Assembly (NCBI GenBank): GCA_963748925.1
Contig: CAVVKG010000007.1
Location: 1 to 64,000 of the forward strand
Reading direction: 5' to 3'
DNA from: Cryomorpha sp963748925
GTDB taxonomy: Bacteria; Bacteroidota; Bacteroidia; Flavobacteriales_D; Cryomorphaceae
Length of the DNA stretch: 64,000 bases
Below are positions 58,793 to 64,000 of the stretch, one piece after another. The notes beneath the pieces were generated by a model. That model was given only the letters and a program-made list of their open reading frames with translations. It was not told the origin of the DNA and did no database searches. A program made the position numbers and the translations under genes. How positions within the stretch are numbered: the stretch's first letter is position 1; each line of letters opens with the position of its first letter.

Positions 58793-61552
58793 CTACTCAA
58801 TCGCGTAAGCGTAAACAAAACCGTCCTTACCGGCAGTAATAAGGTTAAAATACCCATCGCGGTTCATATCACCAATAGCGAAAGGTTGCGACCCATAAAG
58901 CGGAAACCCACTACGGACTTTTCCTTGTTTGTCGTAAAGAGTGATTTTTTCGTTTTCGGGATCGGTCACTCCCAATCGCACCACATTTTCTGGAAAGATG
59001 AAGGTCTGAAGCTGGTATTTATCTGATTCTTCAAGGCTATTACTGAAGATGATATCGCCTTTAAGCGAAAAGGCTTCTATAGCTTCAGCAGTTAGAACAA
59101 CACATTCCATAGATCCATCGTTGTTAAAATCAACAAAGTCATAAGCCAGAATGGGCTGATCGGTTAATTTGACTTTTATAAACCGGTCATCAAAGCCCTG
59201 CCGGTAAGCATTTCCAAGAGAATCCACATAGTACATTCCAGACTCGCCTATTTTCGATTTTAAATCAAATTGATATTTGCCGTGAGCGGGAGTTGCTAAT
59301 TTTTGACTAACGATATGCCGCGTTTCACCTTTCCTGTTCAATAATCGTATGTTTCCATTATCATTAAATGCGAAAATATAATCCTTCGATTTTATTCGAA
59401 TGTGTTTTACATCAGACACAATATCTCCGGAAGGATCCTTGAAGCCCCACCCGTCAATTTGTTTTCCTGAAATATCATAAGATAGAATTTTGCCCCCGCT
59501 AACAGCCACAAATATGCGGTAATCGCGGCTATTGTCGTAATCTGCCACCGTAACACCATTGGTCGCATTGGCAGGAAGCTTCACCGGATAGGATTCTACG
59601 TTATTGCCATTTCTATCAAGGAGATAAATACTCTTTTCCGTACTGAACAGAATTTGGAGTTTCTCGTTTCGGTACACGTCAATCTGTACGACGTCGCTTT
59701 TTATTGGCCCATCAACTTCGAGCTCCCACAGTAGCTTACCGGTATTTCCGATGAGATAAACCATGTTATTCTCGTCTTGCACAAAAATTTCAAGCGCATC
59801 GGTATAGTGATTTTTCAGCAAAAAAGGCTTTGAAGTAACATTTGCCTTAAGCTGCTTTTCCCAAAGCGAATTGGTTTCTTTTTTATACTCAGGGTTGTAC
59901 TTGAAGTAAATATTGTTGTAGTAGAGATCGTTTTTATAATAATTTACCTGATATACAAAGGCTTGAAACTTGCGAAGCAAATCAGTTTGGCCGGCTAAAT
60001 CTTTCGCATTCTGATCGGCGAGAATATTCTGATAAATCAATGGTGACCGGGCTAGTGAGCTGTAAACCATAAAATGAGAATTTCCCGAAATTTGGTCGCT
60101 AAGCTCAATGAAAGCCTTATCGGTGGCGAGCATGTTTTCATTGTTTTCAGATTCAGATAGTCTTTGTGTGAGATTTCGAATGGCATTTAGAGAGGTGGCC
60201 ATTATGATCATATCATCTATTCGTACAAAGTATGGGTCAACGATTCCGTCGAATGCCTCGCTGAGTGCTTTCCCGTAGAAAGTACCGATTTCCAGCCGGT
60301 GAATTTCAAAGTCTCCAAACGCTTCAATTTCAGGCTCCTTGTCCAGAACCTCAGAGCGGCTTTTCTCAATGCCGAGTAGTGAAGTCCAGGCCTTGTCGGG
60401 ATCGGTTGCCTCAAAGATGGCAAAGTGGTTTTGTGAATAGTTTTCAGAAACCGGCTCCAGAATAAAGGAAGCTCCCTGCGAGCCTATCCAGCTTAGCCCT
60501 TGCCTGGTCATATCGCAGTTGCAAAGGTCATTGTACTCCTTTATTTTCGTTTCAACGGAATACTTTCTGTTCGCTTTGGCGAAAATATCCATCTGTCGTG
60601 CCCTAAAATTCTCAAAATCGCCAAAGCCAAAGAATGCAATATAGGCAGTATTAGACGGCATATATTTCAACACATTCATTCGCGGTGCATCTTGATTTCT
60701 AAAAGCACCAAGCCAGGCATCCGAACTGTCTTTTGACATGACAAAACCATTCATCGACACGGCATTTGGCTTAAGATTTAAATCAAGAGCCGACCAATCT
60801 GCAAAGTTTTGTGTAAAGAAAGCCTTGTCTTTAAATTCATTTGCTGCGTACTGACTAAGTATGGTTCGCAGCTGCTTGTAATTGATGTAAACTTCCCCAC
60901 GCGAATCTCGTCCACGTGTTTTACGCACCTTAGCAAAAGCAGGGTTTGTCATAACCGACGCATCTTGTACAAGAGCACGAATTGACTCTTCAACCAATAT
61001 AGACGACATGCTCATAACCAGCAAACCTTCGTTTATAAAGAAAAACACTTCTGCATCAAACTGTTTGGGAGTAACCTTGAATATCTCAACACCATCATAG
61101 AGTCTTTTCTCAGGAGACCCATCAGTGCGGAACAAAGTAGATATTCCCTGCACAATCTGATTTGAAGTAGCTTCGTTCTCCAGTTGCACGCTTAGCAAGT
61201 AATTGTAATCTCGCGCTCCAGAAACGTGTACAGAAACGGCCACTGGTTTATCGGCAATATACCCGCGAAAGTCTTTTTGGCGCATCAGCAAACTATCAAT
61301 AGCGTGAACAGCAGCATCGAGACGGAAATAAAAATCAGTGGTTTTCAGCTCCTCCCACATAATATTGGTCTGCGACAAATCGCGCCACAATTCTCCTGCC
61401 TCATCGGTTTCTACGATAAGAGCAGCACTTTGAGGAATCGCCTTGAGCGCAATAGCTGGAGCGGCCACATTGCGATCAAAGGTTTGGTAAAAGCCTATAA
61501 TGGCAGCGGCCACTATTATCAAAAATATCAGTGCTGTAATTAATCTTTTCAA
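58793..61552 (-). CDS. DUF3352-like protein with C-terminal beta-propeller
   Basis: 919 residues. One N-terminal membrane anchor (MKRLITALIFLIIVAAAIIG). Residues ~30-540 resemble the DUF3352-type surface/periplasmic family (AIPQSAALIVETD, repeated blocks on allele-like DGVEIFKV, SRGEVYINYKQL). The last ~330 residues are a propeller of PQQ/FG-GAP type (YLIGNTGKLLWELEVDG, IYLLDRNGNNVESYPV, FVDFNNDGSMECV, GDMNRDGYFNLITAG) containing calcium-type DxNxDG loops. Tethered periplasmic or outer-leaflet location is likely; function unknown. A perfect TATCTTTG box is 20 bases upstream of the start. Confidence 0.82.
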   Translation of the reverse strand: MKRLITALIFLIIVAAAIIGFYQTFDRNVAAPAIALKAIPQSAALIVETDEAGELWRDLSQTNIMWEELKTTDFYFRLDAAVHAIDSLLMRQKDFRGYIADKPVAVSVHVSGARDYNYLLSVQLENEATSNQIVQGISTLFRTDGSPEKRLYDGVEIFKVTPKQFDAEVFFFINEGLLVMSMSSILVEESIRALVQDASVMTNPAFAKVRKTRGRDSRGEVYINYKQLRTILSQYAANEFKDKAFFTQNFADWSALDLNLKPNAVSMNGFVMSKDSSDAWLGAFRNQDAPRMNVLKYMPSNTAYIAFFGFGDFENFRARQMDIFAKANRKYSVETKIKEYNDLCNCDMTRQGLSWIGSQGASFILEPVSENYSQNHFAIFEATDPDKAWTSLLGIEKSRSEVLDKEPEIEAFGDFEIHRLEIGTFYGKALSEAFDGIVDPYFVRIDDMIIMATSLNAIRNLTQRLSESENNENMLATDKAFIELSDQISGNSHFMVYSSLARSPLIYQNILADQNAKDLAGQTDLLRKFQAFVYQVNYYKNDLYYNNIYFKYNPEYKKETNSLWEKQLKANVTSKPFLLKNHYTDALEIFVQDENNMVYLIGNTGKLLWELEVDGPIKSDVVQIDVYRNEKLQILFSTEKSIYLLDRNGNNVESYPVKLPANATNGVTVADYDNSRDYRIFVAVSGGKILSYDISGKQIDGWGFKDPSGDIVSDVKHIRIKSKDYIFAFNDNGNIRLLNRKGETRHIVSQKLATPAHGKYQFDLKSKIGESGMYYVDSLGNAYRQGFDDRFIKVKLTDQPILAYDFVDFNNDGSMECVVLTAEAIEAFSLKGDIIFSNSLEESDKYQLQTFIFPENVVRLGVTDPENEKITLYDKQGKVRSGFPLYGSQPFAIGDMNRDGYFNLITAGKDGFVYAYAIE

Positions 61553-61571
61553 TCGGAGAAGGTTTAGAGAT

Positions 61572-61579
61572 CAAAGATA
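61572..61579 (-). promoter_or_regulatory. -7 box TATCTTTG before the DUF3352-like gene
   Basis: On the minus strand TATCTTTG (CAAAGATA on +) matches TAnnTTTG, 20 bases from ATG 61552; leader of about 14 bases. No clear TTG partner. Confidence 0.4.
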
Positions 61580-61822
61580 AAAATGCGAGTAGAGTATACC
61601 GAGAAATTTCCAGCTGGGTTTACACATGGGTGTGTGCATAGGAATTTCTCAAAGGTACATGTCCGTATCAAGCAATAATAAAAAAACCATTATCTTACCA
61701 TCCAGCTTCATCCTCGATAAGAGAATCTTCCGGGATTGTATCGGGAGAGCTAAGAAAAACTATATAGGTGAGATAGATTAAAATACCGGCACATCTCTGG
61801 TAAGAAACTCCATAGAATCATT

Positions 61823-63523
61823 ATGAAAACTATAATTTCGTTATTTACATTAATCTTCCTGAGCCATGTTCTGATGGCTCAGGAAGATCAAACTCTGGAT
61901 TGGTTCACCTACTTCGGAGGTAATTCAATTGAAGATACAAGAGCCTGCGAAGTCACTTCAAATGGCGATATTGTTTTGGCGGGTTATACATCTTCCTCTT
62001 CAGGTATTGCAACTACAAACGCTCACAAATTTCAATACTCAGGTTTAGATGACGGTTTTATCTCAAAATGGTCATCTGAAGGTGAGCTTTTATGGTGTAC
62101 CTATTTTGGAGGTGAGGGATATGATTTAGTGAACGATGTTACTGTCTCATCAGATGGGTCAATAATTGCAGTTGGATTTACTTCATCACTTAATGGTATT
62201 GCATCGCCTGGAGCGTACCAAACAGAAAAAGGAAACGATAATAATGCAGGCTTTATCTGTAAATATACTTCTGACGGTCAACTATTGTGGAGTACATATC
62301 TTTCAGGATCGGTAAACGACTATGCCGAGACAGTTGTAGTTGACGGTGAGGGCTTTATTTATCTCGGAGGCCAAGCACAATCTCCAAATTTAGGAACTGA
62401 AGATACCTTTCAACCTCAAAAAAACATGTCTTCCGATGGGTATATTTCAAAGTTCGACCCAACCGGAAATTTAATCTGGTATACCTATTTTGGAGGTGAC
62501 GATTTGGATGAATTATATGACATAAAAATAAATGGTGATTCTGAATTAGTTTTTATCGGACATACGAGAGGTTCAGTAGGGCTGGCAACTGATGGTGCCG
62601 ACCAGGAAACAGCTACAAACTATTCACTTTTGCTGGGCAAGTTTGATCTGAATGGCCAGAGAATATGGAGCACTTATATAGATGGCGAAGGAGACGAAAG
62701 GTATGGTACAATCGCTCTTGGCGAAAATGATGCGATCTATTTGGCCGGTAGAACTTCATCACAAAGCGGAATTAGCACACCTGGTGCATATTTCGAAACC
62801 AATATCGAAACGTCATCAGTTCAGTTTTTGGCCAAATACGGCACCGGTGGAGAAAAGATTTGGGGAACCTATCTTGGTTTGCCAGATTTAATTATAGGAA
62901 TAGGAGGTATTAATTATATGAACTCCGCGGTTTACTATTCCTTCACCGGAAAAGCGGTTAATCAAAATCTGATAACTGGCGATAACCCTTTTCAGCCAGT
63001 TTATAACAATGGGGGTGATGGTTCTACGGATTTAATTCTTGTAAAACTGACAGAAGACGGCTCTCCAATTTGGGGCACTTATTTTGGAGGGACAGAGTCT
63101 GAAAACTACATTTCTTTTATAGTGCCATTCGATAATGGCAATAAATTTCTAATTGCTGGCGGCACCGGCAGCGAGAATTTTTACGCATCAGAAGACAGCT
63201 GGCAGGAAACGATAACCTCTTCTCCAGACTGCTTTTTGGCGCAACTTTCTGATCTAACACTTACGCTCACATCGGAATATGACCGAAGAAAAGATATACT
63301 TCTTTATCCAAATCCATCAAGTGGGATTTTTAATTTAAATTGGGATGAATCTTTCGGTATGACAGGAAATTTGAGAATTACTAATCAAATTGGTCAGGTT
63401 GTTTTTCAATTATCGAGGTATCACTTAAATTCTGGAATAAATGTTGATTTGGAGTCCGGTCTATATATCATAAGACTGGAACAATCAGGAAATACTTATT
63501 CAAGAAAAATCATTATCGAATAA
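61823..63523 (+). CDS. SBBP-repeat secreted protein with T9SS sorting domain
   Basis: 566 residues. Signal peptide (MKTIISLFTLIFLSHVLMAQ). Seven or so SBBP/beta-propeller repeats with the pattern W(C/S)TYxGG...GDIVLAGYT...(T/D)GAxQ (for example WFTYFGGNSIEDTRACEVTS, WSTYLSGSVNDYAETVVVDG, WGTYFGGTESENYISFIVPF). The last ~75 residues are a type A T9SS tail (LLYPNPSSGIFN, LRITNQIGQVVF, LESGLYIIRLEQSG, KIIIE). Predicted cell-surface propeller of unknown ligand. The upstream 61553-61822 stretch holds no gene and, towards this start, no convincing promoter. Confidence 0.92.
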   Translation: MKTIISLFTLIFLSHVLMAQEDQTLDWFTYFGGNSIEDTRACEVTSNGDIVLAGYTSSSSGIATTNAHKFQYSGLDDGFISKWSSEGELLWCTYFGGEGYDLVNDVTVSSDGSIIAVGFTSSLNGIASPGAYQTEKGNDNNAGFICKYTSDGQLLWSTYLSGSVNDYAETVVVDGEGFIYLGGQAQSPNLGTEDTFQPQKNMSSDGYISKFDPTGNLIWYTYFGGDDLDELYDIKINGDSELVFIGHTRGSVGLATDGADQETATNYSLLLGKFDLNGQRIWSTYIDGEGDERYGTIALGENDAIYLAGRTSSQSGISTPGAYFETNIETSSVQFLAKYGTGGEKIWGTYLGLPDLIIGIGGINYMNSAVYYSFTGKAVNQNLITGDNPFQPVYNNGGDGSTDLILVKLTEDGSPIWGTYFGGTESENYISFIVPFDNGNKFLIAGGTGSENFYASEDSWQETITSSPDCFLAQLSDLTLTLTSEYDRRKDILLYPNPSSGIFNLNWDESFGMTGNLRITNQIGQVVFQLSRYHLNSGINVDLESGLYIIRLEQSGNTYSRKIIIE

Positions 63524-63528
63524 AGAGC

Positions 63529-64000
63529 TTACATAGTCGACTTCAAAAGCGTAAAACTCATCCTGTGATGTTCACAAGCACCGTGTTCTAAGATGGCCGC
63601 ACGGTGCGACTTGGTAGGATACCCTTTATTCTGAAGCCAATTATAGTTAGGGAAATCACCATGCAGATTAGCCATCAGCTCATCGCGATGGGTTTTGGCC
63701 AGAATAGAAGCTGCTGCAATAGCGCGTATTTTGCTATCGCCTTTCACGATGCACTGGTGGTTTATTTCCCGATAAGGGTTAAACCTGTTGCCATCCACCA
63801 GAATTAGTTCAGGTCGTTGCATGAGTTGATCCAGCGCTCGGTGCATAGCAAGAAAAGATGCATTCAAGATATTAATTTCATCAATTTCCTTATGACTCAC
63901 CACACCTACTGCCCAGTGCTCAACGTTCTTTTCAATTTCTCTTCGCAGCAGGTTTCTGTTAGCTTCTGTTATGAGCTTGGAATCATTCAGTAGTGGGTGG
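63529..64000 (-). CDS. rnhB: Ribonuclease HII, partial (runs off the window)
   Basis: About 157 C-terminal residues are inside the window; the frame stays open to base 64000, so the start and the first catalytic motif (GxDEAGRG) are missing. Visible: LLNDSKL, WAVGVVSHKEIDEINILNAS, catalytic ILVDGNR, KGDSKIRAIAAASILAKTHRD and HGDFPNYNWLQNKGYPTKSH. Removes ribonucleotides from DNA and RNA of RNA-DNA hybrids. Its 3' end is five bases from the stop of the convergent SBBP gene. Confidence 0.93.
   Translation of the reverse strand, partial: HPLLNDSKLITEANRNLLRREIEKNVEHWAVGVVSHKEIDEINILNASFLAMHRALDQLMQRPELILVDGNRFNPYREINHQCIVKGDSKIRAIAAASILAKTHRDELMANLHGDFPNYNWLQNKGYPTKSHRAAILEHGACEHHRMSFTLLKSTM

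Noticed and set aside
1..64000. tRNA, rRNA or riboswitch genes
   Set aside because: No cloverleaf, GGTTCGAATCC-type T-loop, rRNA core or recognisable riboswitch core was noticed while reading; a covariance-model search would be the decisive test.

Overview
The window looks like chromosomal DNA of a Bacteroidota bacterium, probably Flavobacteriales-like (the order is a guess). The evidence is type IX secretion (T9SS) C-terminal sorting domains on four secreted proteins, the T9SS regulator PorX, an LpxC-FabZ fusion, a PglZ-type response regulator, promoter-like boxes of the Bacteroidota form TAnnTTTG, and a lack of strong Shine-Dalgarno sequences. No tRNA, rRNA, prophage, CRISPR array or intact transposase was recognised.

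Layout. 1-1353 holds no convincing gene, only degenerate palindromic and direct repeats. 1354-24945 (about 37% of the window) is a block of three giant secreted proteins on the + strand: (1) a beta-propeller/SprB/CARDB/Cys-module protein of about 4318 residues, broken by two single-base losses; (2) a protein of about 1537 residues made of eight PPC-like repeats and ending in a dockerin, broken by one single-base gain; (3) an intact 1790-residue protein ending in a T9SS sorting domain. They share a ~35-residue four-cysteine module, and proteins 1 and 3 share a ~320-residue C-terminal module. 25096-25773 is a nine-copy palindromic repeat array. 25839-30289 is a minus-strand cluster (NatAB-like ABC exporter, Ppx/GppA phosphatase, sigma-54 type response regulator without HTH). 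30558-35229 is a tight minus-strand operon hpt-adk-obg-PAP2-crcB-pafA-like. 35331-38750 carries a T9SS beta-helix protein and purK-purE. 38760-39720 is a repeat island enclosing a four-helix-bundle (23S IVS-like) gene. 39778-45242 carries a fatty-acid hydroxylase family enzyme, a small membrane protein, two outer-membrane beta-barrel proteins and a polytopic membrane protein. 45266-48870 carries aroA, aroB and a divergent proline dehydrogenase. 48928-52564 is the minus-strand group porX-tsaE-ald-hypothetical. 52660-58415 runs HD hydrolase, lpxD, lpxC-fabZ, lpxA, an orphan ABC ATPase and efp. 58416-58792 is a second repeat patch. The window closes with a DUF3352-like/propeller lipoprotein-like protein, an SBBP-repeat T9SS protein and the 3' part of rnhB.

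How the parts fit. The cargo genes (1354-24945, 35331, 61823) would be exported by Sec signal peptides and then by the T9SS, whose transcriptional regulator PorX is encoded at 51017-52564. The PorV/PorQ-like barrel at 40997 may belong to the same outer-membrane export world, though this is not proven. The lpxD-lpxC/fabZ-lpxA run supplies the first steps of lipid A synthesis, the anchor for A-LPS to which T9SS cargo is often attached in this phylum.

Most interesting points: three frameshifts that all fall in the repetitive giant genes; a strikingly uniform NST[V/I] motif in the propeller blades with a 582-bp four-blade super-repeat; a dockerin in place of a T9SS tail on the middle protein; recoded paralogous modules with very different codon use; the 25-kb repeat array; a four-helix-bundle gene framed by 49-bp repeats whose relatives recur without the gene at 58.4-58.8 kb; and several perfect TAnnTTTG boxes so close to start codons that leaderless or very short-leader mRNAs are expected.
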